Virus record (IMG/VR): IMGVR_UViG_3300033064_005685
Span: 1-22,582 of that record
Direction: 5' to 3' (one strand)
Origin: a virus
Length of the DNA stretch: 22,582 bases
Each line of letters opens with the position of its first letter. Position 1 is the stretch's first letter. Below, piece by piece: positions 15,102 through 21,917 of this stretch. The notes below the pieces were generated by a model. That model worked only from the letters and a program-made list of their open reading frames with translations. It did not search any database and was not told where the DNA came from. The position numbers and the translations under genes were made by a program.

Positions 15102-17175
15102 TATCTTTAGCCTCCTCGGGCTTATCGGGTGCGTAAAGCCTGTTTAACTTAGCCTCTAAAATAACCTCTTCCATGTCATCAATATGCTCCGCTTCGAGAG
15201 CGTTCAGTTTTTGAACATGCTCTAATTCCGATTTTTCGAGGTCTTGCTCGTGCTCCTCGGCGGATAGTTCGAGTTTGTTTTCGTGCTCCTGATCTTTGCC
15301 GGCCTGCTCGAACGTGGCGTCTAATTCCTTTTCCATTACGGCCATTTGAATCGCTTTTTGCTCGGCTTCCGCCTGTTGCTCGGCCTGCTGCTGCGCTTCT
15401 TCAGCCATTTCCTCTTCGGATTTTATGAATTTCTCAGGATCTTCGTCCATCGATTCGTAAATTATATCCAAATGAGGCTTGACCTTAATGTAGGGGAATA
15501 GAATCTCGCTTGACACAAACATCCCGAGAGACTGACGCATTCTTTCGCCGCGGACTTCTTTATTCTGGAATGAAGTGAACCCGCCGGCTATAACTTTGGC
15601 GTTGACCTTGCACGATTCGTCCTCACCGAATTCCATGTTGTATTCGTACATGTCCCGGATTTCAGGTTCTATAAACTGCTCATCGTTGTTCCTAATGGCC
15701 TGCCCGATATATTTCCCGGCGTTCTCGGTCATCTGCCTAACTTCATAAGCGGTGTCCGGTTTGTGTTTTGGAAGATTAAAACCCTGCATAATCGTGGGAA
15801 CCATGGATACACGATCCCCGAACTCCAGCATGAGGTTTATTCCCGAAAGCAGTGTTTCCCCCACGTCCGGGGTTGTGATGAACATAACCGCCTTGCGCAC
15901 ATCATCGCACGAATCAGCAATATCGTATCTCTTCCCAGGTTGAATATCGTTAAGCTGGTCGGGATTGTTGAAGAACCTTGCCTTAACCGCCGAAGTCACA
16001 TTGGCAGATAGTTTCTTGTTGTCCTCATACGCCCGAATCATGCCTACGAGAGACCCCTGCACGTCCTCCATGTTGTCTGCGATGCCCGTTCCGGTGCTTT
16101 CGTCAAGATTCTGCTCGACCGTCCACATCTTATGGACTCTCTTACCGTCATCGTTTCGGATATACCGGATGATTTCCTTGTCAACAATCTCGCCCATGAT
16201 TTCAATATCATCACCGCTATCCTCAGCATCTTCGTATTCGTTGATTAAACCGATATAGGCGATTTCGTTTCTTCCCAAGCGCAGGATATCCTCGAATTCA
16301 TCCACCAGTTTCCGGGGGGCTCTCGTATAAAACTCGTATCGCGTGAATCTCTTTTTGCGGTCGCTAATGTCGGCTTTGCCCGGATGCTCGGCAGGGTCGT
16401 CTTGCGGATCAGAGTCGTCCCTGCTTTTGCTGTTGATAACTCTTTTAATGGCTTTTTCTATGTACCCGGGCTTTCCGATTAACTGCTTTAAATCAAAAGC
16501 CGATGAGCGCAAAACCTCGGCATAGCCCTCACCATCCTGAAGATTGTCACTATCCATGTCCCAAACCATATTCCAAACCGAAACATAGAGATGGCCGGGA
16601 ACGTCCTCGGGAATTCTTTGAAGCTCATAACGGGTGTATTGAGACAACTCTTCCGGGGCCATATACTCAGCCGCAGGGCCGATATCCATGGGGACTTGTA
16701 CGAATTCCGTGCTGATAACCGGTTCGACGTTAAACTTCGAAAAGGCCATACCGTAATAACCACCAGACAGCCATTTTTTCATGTACTCACGATCCGCATG
16801 ACGCATAGATAACTGCTGCTCTATTTTGCTCGTCATGCGCTCGATTCTGGTGTCTCTTTCCTGGTTTTCGGTATCTTCCTCGTAGGGTGATGGTTCGAGC
16901 GTAAACGGGATCTTGCCGGCCTTCAGCACCGTATCGAGCAAAACGGAATAAAACGCCCAGACCTTAACCCGCACAAAACCTATCCATGTATCCGACCGCC
17001 AGCCAACCGCCTCGCCCTTCTTCCATTTTCTCCTGCGGAAATCGCGGTTAGTGACAGCTTCGAAATTGCGAATCAGTTTGCCCTCAAGCGTGTCTTTCTT
17101 CTGTCTTGCCCAACGCTGTATGGACTTGTCTACAAATTCCGGTAAACCACTTATGTACGTTGCATCATCCGGCAT
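15094..17175 (-). CDS. Portal protein, P22-type
   Basis: This 693-residue protein has the length and layout of the P22-like portal family: N-terminal WRSDTWIGFVRVKVWAFYSV, a long mixed core, and the crown-side region with PTIMQGFNLPKHKPDTAYEV followed by RQMTENAGKYIGQAIRNND. The last 100 residues are a very Glu/Gln/Lys-rich coiled coil (about 590-680), like the barrel of P22 portal. As a dodecamer it would form the DNA entry channel and bind terminase and adaptor proteins. The ATG at 17175 is preceded by GGGTGAT and lies just 19 bases after the T-tract of a strong terminator. Terminase is not in the window. Family identity is by visual match. Confidence 0.88.
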   Translation of the reverse strand: MPDDATYISGLPEFVDKSIQRWARQKKDTLEGKLIRNFEAVTNRDFRRRKWKKGEAVGWRSDTWIGFVRVKVWAFYSVLLDTVLKAGKIPFTLEPSPYEEDTENQERDTRIERMTSKIEQQLSMRHADREYMKKWLSGGYYGMAFSKFNVEPVISTEFVQVPMDIGPAAEYMAPEELSQYTRYELQRIPEDVPGHLYVSVWNMVWDMDSDNLQDGEGYAEVLRSSAFDLKQLIGKPGYIEKAIKRVINSKSRDDSDPQDDPAEHPGKADISDRKKRFTRYEFYTRAPRKLVDEFEDILRLGRNEIAYIGLINEYEDAEDSGDDIEIMGEIVDKEIIRYIRNDDGKRVHKMWTVEQNLDESTGTGIADNMEDVQGSLVGMIRAYEDNKKLSANVTSAVKARFFNNPDQLNDIQPGKRYDIADSCDDVRKAVMFITTPDVGETLLSGINLMLEFGDRVSMVPTIMQGFNLPKHKPDTAYEVRQMTENAGKYIGQAIRNNDEQFIEPEIRDMYEYNMEFGEDESCKVNAKVIAGGFTSFQNKEVRGERMRQSLGMFVSSEILFPYIKVKPHLDIIYESMDEDPEKFIKSEEEMAEEAQQQAEQQAEAEQKAIQMAVMEKELDATFEQAGKDQEHENKLELSAEEHEQDLEKSELEHVQKLNALEAEHIDDMEEVILEAKLNRLYAPDKPEEAKDNG

Positions 17176-17193
17176 TTATCACCCATCTAAAAT

Positions 17194-17241
17194 AAAAAAG
17201 CCTCCACCAGATTCAGATTGAAAGTGAATCCGGGGAGGCTT
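17194..17241 (-). terminator. Intrinsic terminator just upstream of portal
   Basis: On the minus strand AAGCCTCC (17241-17234) pairs with GGAGGCTT (17205-17198), and inside GATTC pairs with GAATC (17210-17214 with 17226-17230) plus two G-C pairs, giving about 15 pairs with small bulges. A run of six T and a further four T after one A follow. Direction is minus: no T-tract follows on the plus strand. It separates the small-gene region from the portal operon. Confidence 0.85.
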
Positions 17242-17291
17242 GTCTGTAAGCGTTTCCGGTAACCTACGGCGTTACGAATGGAGACCGCAGG

Positions 17292-17403
17292 CGTCTGAAT
17301 ATCTATCTGCGATTACACATCTTCACCTTTTTCCCATTTTGCAATCAGGGAAAGAAAAAACATGATTGTCCGCCTTAAAATCTTAATGAACGTCTGAATA
17401 TCT
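17292..17403. repeat. 13-bp direct repeat flanking a short ORF
   Basis: CGTCTGAATATCT occurs at 17292-17304 and again at 17391-17403, exactly 99 bases apart, which equals the length of the short ORF at 17313-17411. It may mark a duplication or slipped recombination, but it is short and could be chance. Confidence 0.4.
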
Positions 17404-17411
17404 TTATTCAT
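17313..17411 (-). CDS. Tiny hydrophobic peptide, tentative
   Basis: An ATG at 17411 opens 32 codons encoding MNKDIQTFIKILRRTIMFFL and ending SLIAKWEKGEDV: polar ends around a hydrophobic stretch of about 12 residues, too short for a sure membrane span. A weak GTGTGG lies upstream. It occupies the otherwise empty space between the coiled-coil gene and the terminator. It could be a small membrane-active peptide, but the evidence for translation is thin. Confidence 0.3.
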   Translation of the reverse strand: MNKDIQTFIKILRRTIMFFLSLIAKWEKGEDV

Positions 17412-17443
17412 GCGCTTACCACACCAAAATCATGCTGTCAAGG

Positions 17444-17629
17444 TTATTTTCCAGAACGCTTTTTCACCGGCTTTTCGGCTTTTTCCAGGTTTTCCACCCG
17501 TTTCTGAAGGGAAGCGACGACATCCATCAAAGCCCAGAGGTCGTCCCCTTGCTTCTTGTCACGGGCTTCATTCGCCGCGAGAAGCATATTGATGTCGCTG
17601 ATAACTTTCCGTTCTTGGCTTGGTTTCAT
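17444..17629 (-). CDS. Small coiled-coil protein
   Basis: This 61-residue protein is polar and helical, with a heptad-like segment around 35-52 (DVVASLQKRVENLEKAEK) and a basic end (KPVKKRSGK). The ATG at 17629 follows AAAGGAG at ideal spacing. It is the last confident gene before the terminator. A possible promoter lies directly upstream. No family is recognised; a small structural or regulatory coiled coil is possible. Confidence 0.75.
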   Translation of the reverse strand: MKPSQERKVISDINMLLAANEARDKKQGDDLWALMDVVASLQKRVENLEKAEKPVKKRSGK

Positions 17630-17643
17630 TTTTAGTCTCCTTT

Positions 17644-17670
17644 GTTATAGGTTAATTATCAATGTATCAA
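17644..17670 (-). promoter_or_regulatory. Possible sigma70 promoter before the coiled-coil gene
   Basis: On the minus strand TTGATA (17670-17665) and TATAAC (17649-17644) each match consensus at five of six positions, but the spacer is 15 bases, shorter than the preferred 17. It lies in the gap between two genes, just before an SD site. Confidence 0.35.
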
Positions 17671-18302
17671 CCATTTAGTTTCACCCACGGTTGATGGTCA
17701 AACCCCGCTAAAAGCGCCATAAGCGCCAATGCAGGATTATCGTAATCCGTATTAGTCGTCTGCATGTTGGCAAATTGAATCGCCGATTGGTGTAAAATAG
17801 ACCCATTCTCGGCATAGAACTTGCGGGTCTTAATCTTTTCATGCAATAAATCAGGTCCCAACACAGCGACAAACGGCACTTCAATTAATTCCAGGCGCTT
17901 AGGCATCTGGGGATGGGCGTAAACCGCCCTTGCGTGCCTGGTCCATACGTCTATGTGTTGCCCGCCCCAAAAATAAGAACAGCACCGGTAAAGACTTAAA
18001 TTGTCGGTAATGAACTTAATCAAACCTAAATGCCAACCATCACCATCATCCCGAGTGTGTATCGTGCCGTCGCTATTGAACCAATGAGGGACAGTCCAGA
18101 ACCGAAACTGCTCGAATATTATCACCTGGTCGGCGTCAAGATCGTACCCGGACATGATAGCAAATCCCTCTTTCCTGCCTTCAGGCCAGGCAATCGACCC
18201 CCGCATATAAAAACTCTTTACAATACCGTTGCCGAAATGAAGATGCGTTGTATAATGGTTGTGCGGGTCAATGTCCGTGGTAAAGGGGCGTACGATTCTC
18301 AT
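17667..18302 (-). CDS. Hypothetical protein with MRIV-PFT leader
   Basis: This 211-residue soluble protein is rich in His, Trp and Asp (e.g. DGWHLGLIKFITDNLSLYRC, YFWGGQHIDVWTRHARAVYA). I use the ATG at 18302, which overlaps the upstream stop as ATGA; the longer frame adds eight residues inside the previous gene. Its first 13 residues (MRIVRPFTTDIDP) match the start of the preceding gene (MRIVKPFTADIDP) at 11 positions, while the rest is unrelated. No catalytic motif is recognised, although the many His and Asp could bind metal. Function unknown. Confidence 0.8.
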   Translation of the reverse strand: MRIVRPFTTDIDPHNHYTTHLHFGNGIVKSFYMRGSIAWPEGRKEGFAIMSGYDLDADQVIIFEQFRFWTVPHWFNSDGTIHTRDDGDGWHLGLIKFITDNLSLYRCCSYFWGGQHIDVWTRHARAVYAHPQMPKRLELIEVPFVAVLGPDLLHEKIKTRKFYAENGSILHQSAIQFANMQTTNTDYDNPALALMALLAGFDHQPWVKLNG

Positions 18303-18622
18303 TTTCTCTTCGGTATGCTTTTCCAAAGATAAAGCGTTACGGGGATTCCGACTGAATCCCCTATTCTTTCGACAATCTCATAACTTCTATGCCTACCATC
18401 CGGCGCGTCTTTATCGTCGAATTCATGCTGCCACCGCCTGTCTTTCCATCTCCTGATCTTAACATCTGGATGATCTTTGAAGATTTCTTCAATTTGTGCC
18501 GCTATTAGCTTTTCCACTTCACCAAGTATGTCTTTGGTTGTATCATGCCCCGCGACTATTAAATAGTCGCCATACTGTTGTGTTGGGTCAATGTCGGCTG
18601 TGAAGGGCTTTACGATGCGCAT
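18299..18622 (-). CDS. Hypothetical protein with MRIV-PFT leader
   Basis: This 107-residue protein is charged, with an acidic helical middle (LGEVEKLIAAQIEEIFKDHP) followed by a basic Arg/Trp/His-rich stretch. It starts at 18622, overlapping the upstream gene by 13 bases, and couples by ATGA to the next gene, with which it shares a conserved N-terminal 13-residue leader. No known fold is evident. Function unknown. Confidence 0.75.
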   Translation of the reverse strand: MRIVKPFTADIDPTQQYGDYLIVAGHDTTKDILGEVEKLIAAQIEEIFKDHPDVKIRRWKDRRWQHEFDDKDAPDGRHRSYEIVERIGDSVGIPVTLYLWKSIPKRK

Positions 18623-18813
18623 GCGTCAAAAGCCCTCTCTGTGTTACATTCTGAACAAATCTTCAATTCAGCTTCAAACTTGCGGGTATTCACAACTTCT
18701 CCGATTTCTTTCTTGCAGATTGGACAGAATACAGGGTTAATGTTGATCGAAAAGCCCTTAATCCCTGTCATCGCAAAAGTCCAATATTCCTGCCATGGTA
18801 TGAATGGTCTCAT
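18610..18813 (-). CDS. Small zinc-ribbon protein
   Basis: This 67-residue protein has two CxxC knuckles, FCPICKKE and ICSECNTE, separated by about 20 residues, a probable single zinc ribbon. The ATG at 18813 overlaps the upstream stop as ATGA. It begins MRPFIPW, similar in its first residues to other genes in this array. Small zinc ribbons in phages often bind nucleic acid or host proteins; the target here is unknown. Confidence 0.75.
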   Translation of the reverse strand: MRPFIPWQEYWTFAMTGIKGFSININPVFCPICKKEIGEVVNTRKFEAELKICSECNTERAFDACAS

Positions 18814-18980
18814 AGCTTATCCACCATCTCCGGCAAAATTATCCGCACCCCGTTGCGGCCATAATCTTTTGTTATTAAACAGCCATAATACGCCACGATT
18901 AGCCACATTGCTTTGGGCTGAAGTCTTCTTGCTAAAAACCCGTTTGATTCTTTGATTCTATGAAATATGTAATCTGACAT
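18810..18980 (-). CDS. Small hypothetical protein (56 residues)
   Basis: The ATG at 18980 lies 2 bases after the upstream stop, with GGTGGAG as SD. The protein has a basic helical N-terminal half (FHRIKESNGFLARRLQPKAM), a hydrophobic middle (WLIVAYYGCLI) and ends LPEMVDKL. The last residues resemble the ends of two neighbouring proteins (VVVDKL, VVEKL). The stop overlaps the next start as ATGA. The exact fit into the gap between two genes supports it. Function unknown. Confidence 0.75.
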   Translation of the reverse strand: MSDYIFHRIKESNGFLARRLQPKAMWLIVAYYGCLITKDYGRNGVRIILPEMVDKL

Positions 18981-18982
18981 TT

Positions 18983-19222
18983 TTATAATTTCTCCACCAC
19001 GGGCCTAAACTTAGCTGCGTGGCTTTTCCTTTCCAACATATTCTTCAAAGCAACATCCCATTCTGGCAACGGTTTCCCGAAATCCTTGCCACATATAGGG
19101 CAAAAATCCCAATGCTTACCATATCTGACGAAACAATCATCTGATTTGCCTATCAGTTTTCGAGAGTTTCTGTAATTATCCCACTTTTTCTTTTTCCTTG
19201 CGTGGTCTAAATCTAATGCCAT
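18983..19222 (-). CDS. Small basic protein with CPIC motif
   Basis: This 79-residue protein has a Lys/Arg-rich N-terminus (HARKKKKWDNYRNSRK), then a Cys pair CPICG preceded by another Cys and His (DDCFVRYGKHWDF), a possible zinc site. It shares an A with the upstream stop (TAATG) and ends RPVVEKL, like its neighbour. A nucleic-acid-binding role would suit the charge and zinc site but is not shown. Confidence 0.75.
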   Translation of the reverse strand: MALDLDHARKKKKWDNYRNSRKLIGKSDDCFVRYGKHWDFCPICGKDFGKPLPEWDVALKNMLERKSHAAKFRPVVEKL

Positions 19223-19701
19223 TACAATTTATCCACCACCACCGGCCTCAGACTTGCCGGGATCTCGGTTAATACCTCAATTTCCTTTTCAAATATCTCC
19301 GTCCCAGGCACAAGATACACCGCCTGTTTCTCTTCCGGGTATGAATTCGTACCCATATGCATGGCAGAGGACTTGACTCGCAGGGCGTCAATGATGAACC
19401 ATGCAAGACGTATCGGGATAGGCCAAACACGGTACTTCCACCAACGCATTTCACCACCGAAAACGCCTATATGCTCAACTTCCTCGATTGTGTACCCGCC
19501 ACCAATCACATATGTTGCCCCCGGGCAAAACACTGGACCCTCGCCCTCCGGTGAACTATTCGGATTTTCATCCAGTAAATCCGCCTCCACATAGAAATAC
19601 CCACCACCCATCTCCTGCACAAGCGTGTTGGCGTAAGCCTGAATACCCACATCCTCAATCGACTTGTGAATATCGTGTACTGTGATTATCTCGGGCCTCA
19701 T
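19222..19701 (-). CDS. Hypothetical protein with MRPEII leader
   Basis: This 159-residue protein starts at an ATG preceded by GGAGAAGGAATAAT. The first 19 bases of the gene are identical to those of the gene starting at 20054, giving MRPEII in both. The middle is rich in Gly, aromatic residues and short beta-like stretches (MGGGYFYVEADLL, TYVIGGGYTIEEVEHIGVFG); it ends RPVVVDKL. There is no clear signal peptide; a hydrophobic patch (IRLAWFIIDAL) is too short for a sure membrane span. Function unknown. Confidence 0.78.
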   Translation of the reverse strand: MRPEIITVHDIHKSIEDVGIQAYANTLVQEMGGGYFYVEADLLDENPNSSPEGEGPVFCPGATYVIGGGYTIEEVEHIGVFGGEMRWWKYRVWPIPIRLAWFIIDALRVKSSAMHMGTNSYPEEKQAVYLVPGTEIFEKEIEVLTEIPASLRPVVVDKL

Positions 19702-19702
19702 A

Positions 19703-19879
19703 TTATTCCTTCTCCGGTGGGGTCCATCCCAAATTAATCAAAGCCTGTTTTATAGTGGCCTCCCGCGTATCACACACCCACCGGGTCACTTCATTTATGT
19801 GATCCTGAATGTCAGAAGATAAAAGCGATTGGCTAATCACACCATCACCGGAAACTGAAGTTTCTAATTTATATTTCAC
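19703..19879 (-). CDS. Small hypothetical protein, GTG start (58 residues)
   Basis: A GTG at 19879, six bases after GGAGG, opens 58 codons and overlaps the end of the upstream gene by 11 bases. The protein is polar and helical; the end QALINLGWTPPEKE is of a kind often seen at the C-terminus of tiny phage proteins. It fills the space between two confident genes, which supports its reality. Function unknown. Confidence 0.75.
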   Translation of the reverse strand: MKYKLETSVSGDGVISQSLLSSDIQDHINEVTRWVCDTREATIKQALINLGWTPPEKE

Positions 19880-20054
19880 CGCCGTCCTCCCATAAATCCT
19901 TCAACTCATAGCCATCAACGAAAGCAGCTACCATGCAATTAAGCTCTTTTTGTGCAGCCTCAACCTTTTCTTCAGATAGTGGGATAAACACCTCTCCCCA
20001 AACTGGCTCTTTGCTTTTCTTGTATTCGGCGAGGTTGATTATCTCGGGCCTCAT
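19869..20054 (-). CDS. Small acidic hypothetical protein with MRPEII leader
   Basis: I use the ATG at 20054, preceded by AAAGGTGAG, rather than the upstream in-frame ATG at 20105 inside the previous gene. The 61-residue product starts MRPEIINLAEYKKSK and is acidic at its end (YELKDLWEDGGEI). The first 19 bases match the gene at 19701 exactly. No known motif is visible. Confidence 0.72.
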   Translation of the reverse strand: MRPEIINLAEYKKSKEPVWGEVFIPLSEEKVEAAQKELNCMVAAFVDGYELKDLWEDGGEI

Positions 20055-20058
20055 GGAC

Positions 20059-20349
20059 TCACCTTTCGGGACTCCAATGAATGTTAGGGAATGGAAAATA
20101 CTCAATTTCTACGGCATAGAAGGTCATAAACCACTCAAGACTGCGTTTTTCGTACCAGGTTAATCCATCTATGTTTCGCATCTCACTACCATGCGGAAAA
20201 GGGTCAAATCTCTTGAAAAGACGAAACACCATATTGTCTTCCAAGGTAAAGGCTTGAATTAGTTCACGGTCATCAGCACATGCCACGGCCGCAAATATGG
20301 AAATTGCCGCCAAAATCAATACGCAAATAACAATTTCACCTATTCTCAT
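20059..20349 (-). CDS. Small exported or membrane-anchored protein
   Basis: This 96-residue protein has a hydrophobic N-terminus (IGEIVICVLILAAISIFAAV) followed by ACADD. Cleavage after ACA by signal peptidase I, or lipidation at Cys24 in AVAC, are both possible; the lipobox is not ideal. The rest is polar and aromatic (YEKRSLEWFMTFYAVEIEYF). The ATG overlaps the upstream stop as ATGA. A periplasmic or envelope role, such as changing surface properties or aiding lysis, is possible but unproven. Confidence 0.72.
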   Translation of the reverse strand: MRIGEIVICVLILAAISIFAAVACADDRELIQAFTLEDNMVFRLFKRFDPFPHGSEMRNIDGLTWYEKRSLEWFMTFYAVEIEYFPFPNIHWSPER

Positions 20350-20567
20350 GGACTCTCCCCCTTTATCTCGGTGCGATATTTATCCCATTTAACCTTTAAG
20401 AACAATCGGGCATCCTCTTCTTCCCTAAACTCGCCTATTATCGTACCGTCACCCTCATGCGCAACGATCCACGGGCCTCGCCAAGGCACACGGGTTTCCC
20501 ACAGAACAAGCGTTTTGCTCAAAACCACAAGCGGTGTTTTGCAGCCAAAAAGCTCATTATATTCCAT
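20346..20567 (-). CDS. Small hypothetical protein
   Basis: This 73-residue protein starts at the ATG at 20567, which overlaps the upstream stop as TGATG; a TTG codon just before could also serve. It has mixed alpha/beta character (VLWETRVPWRGPWIVAHEGD, then EEEDARLFLKVKWDKY). No motif is recognised. Confidence 0.72.
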   Translation of the reverse strand: MEYNELFGCKTPLVVLSKTLVLWETRVPWRGPWIVAHEGDGTIIGEFREEEDARLFLKVKWDKYRTEIKGESP

Positions 20568-20803
20568 CAAGTACCACGCATCATTGCATTAGTTAATGTA
20601 ATGCTGCCCTCAAAAAGCACCGAATCATCTTCGGCAAAAACATCGGAATGAAGCCCAAGTGGGCTGTTCGGCCCCTCCCTCACCACAGTGCCGCTATTTC
20701 GTGCGGTAAATAAAATAATCACTCCGTCAGCGAGTTCCTTTAAATACGGATACATTATAATTTGATCGCTTAAAGGTTCTTTAACCGACACCAAAATTCC
20801 CAT
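20567..20803 (-). CDS. Small hypothetical protein after the methyltransferase
   Basis: This 78-residue protein starts at an ATG preceded by GGGGAGG and overlaps the methyltransferase end by 23 bases. It is probably beta-rich (VIILFTARNSGTVVREG, SVLFEGSITLTNAMM), with no cysteine, signal peptide or membrane segment. No family is recognised. Tight linkage places it in the same transcript as the sugar genes. Confidence 0.72.
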   Translation of the reverse strand: MGILVSVKEPLSDQIIMYPYLKELADGVIILFTARNSGTVVREGPNSPLGLHSDVFAEDDSVLFEGSITLTNAMMRGT

Positions 20804-21917
20804 TTTTTACCTCCCCCTGCATAAATCTGTTAATTGATCCAAAAGTCCAGATATTGATTTTATCCGACGAAATCTGGCGTTTTATTTCATCTAAATAATT
20901 CTCGTTCATAACTATTACGGTTTCGACAGGAACCTTATCTAAAATGTCAGGACTTGAAATTTTATGCCCCGTCTTTCCAACATAGCGTCCCTGTTTCTTT
21001 GGATTGATGTCGATAAGCCCAAGAATTCGTTTTCTATCCGGGTCCATAAGGTTAACGAAAGTCACTCCTTTGGCCCCCGCTCCCCAGACAACAATGTTGC
21101 GTTCTTTTGCTATGAAACTTCGATATTTCTCAAGTTCATCTCTGAAAAGGCCATGCTTCGGAAAAACAGAGTTTGGCGTCGCAGAGGCTCTTATTTTCCC
21201 GAGATCCCCGATTACATAAATATATTGTCCACCGAAGAGTGTCCCAGTGTCGGCATCTGCGAACAAAGAGCTAAGGGTGCGCTTTGTAAAGTAATTACAA
21301 TGTTCGTAACAAAGATCCCAAAACGCATTATTTTTACTTATCCACTCAAAACACGGGACCTCAATATAGATGCGACCACTCCATTTATTGGCTTTTGCGA
21401 TTTGGTGCAAAAATGTTACAGGATCGTGAATATGTTCTAATGTATGCCGCATCAAAAAAGTGCTTGTATCCCCAAATAAATACCTTTCATCGAAGTAGTC
21501 CTTTACAATTCCGGGATGGTTTCCTTCATACGCAGGATCGAAACCCAGGATATTTTTCCCTGTTTTTGCCAACTTGCTGAAAAAGTATGCCTTGCCGCAA
21601 CCGATTTCGACTATCCGCCCATTAAGAAGGCCGCGCTTCTCCAAGAATTCGATGAGCTTTTTGAGGTAAATTTTAAAATACTCGGAATGTGCCTGTTCGT
21701 CCTGATAACTTTTACCGTAAACAAGCCGGGTGGGATCAAAAGCCATGTTGAAAACGAATCCACAGAAGGAACACACAACCAGATCCAGTTCGCCGGTCGG
21801 GGCCTGCTGCGCGACGTCTAATGAACTATACCCCCTGTTTTGAAAGCCCGGCAATTCTGTTGTTTGGTATATGGTGCTAAGATTATCATCTCCACAAAGC
21901 GGACAGAAAATCAGCAT
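20781..21917 (-). CDS. Sugar C-methyltransferase-like, SAM-dependent
   Basis: This 378-residue protein has the three-part layout of sugar C-methyltransferases such as TylC3 and NovU. An N-terminal zinc domain has C5, C8, C49 and C52 (CPLCG, CSFCG). The SAM-binding fold has IVEIGCGKAYFF (102-113) and RHTLEHIHDP, then the family motif YEHCNYFT. The C-terminal Rossmann-like domain has VVWGAGAKGVTF. In this family the enzyme adds a methyl carbon to an NDP-keto-sugar made for O-antigens or antibiotics. It overlaps the upstream sugar epimerase-like gene by 7 bases, so the two probably act on one deoxysugar. Exact substrate unknown; a non-sugar substrate cannot be excluded. Confidence 0.88.
   Translation of the reverse strand: MLIFCPLCGDDNLSTIYQTTELPGFQNRGYSSLDVAQQAPTGELDLVVCSFCGFVFNMAFDPTRLVYGKSYQDEQAHSEYFKIYLKKLIEFLEKRGLLNGRIVEIGCGKAYFFSKLAKTGKNILGFDPAYEGNHPGIVKDYFDERYLFGDTSTFLMRHTLEHIHDPVTFLHQIAKANKWSGRIYIEVPCFEWISKNNAFWDLCYEHCNYFTKRTLSSLFADADTGTLFGGQYIYVIGDLGKIRASATPNSVFPKHGLFRDELEKYRSFIAKERNIVVWGAGAKGVTFVNLMDPDRKRILGLIDINPKKQGRYVGKTGHKISSPDILDKVPVETVIVMNENYLDEIKRQISSDKINIWTFGSINRFMQGEVKNGNFGVG

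Larger units (their letters stand above)
19683..20054 (-). repeat. Identical 19-bp gene-start repeat (two copies)
   Basis: ATGAGGCCCGAGATAATCA forms the first 19 bases of the genes starting at 19701 (19701-19683) and 20054 (20054-20036). The coding sequences diverge right after, so it looks like a shared leader or recombination joint rather than a full duplication. Confidence 0.85.

Noticed and set aside
17405-17441. TTGACA-like promoter before the short ORF at 17411
   Set aside because: The -35 is perfect, but at 17-base spacing the -10 is TAAGCG, too far from consensus.
20964-21440. Plus-strand frame of 158 codons opposite the methyltransferase
   Set aside because: It lies fully opposite a confident gene, has no clear SD, no recognisable motif, and no other plus-strand genes exist in the window.
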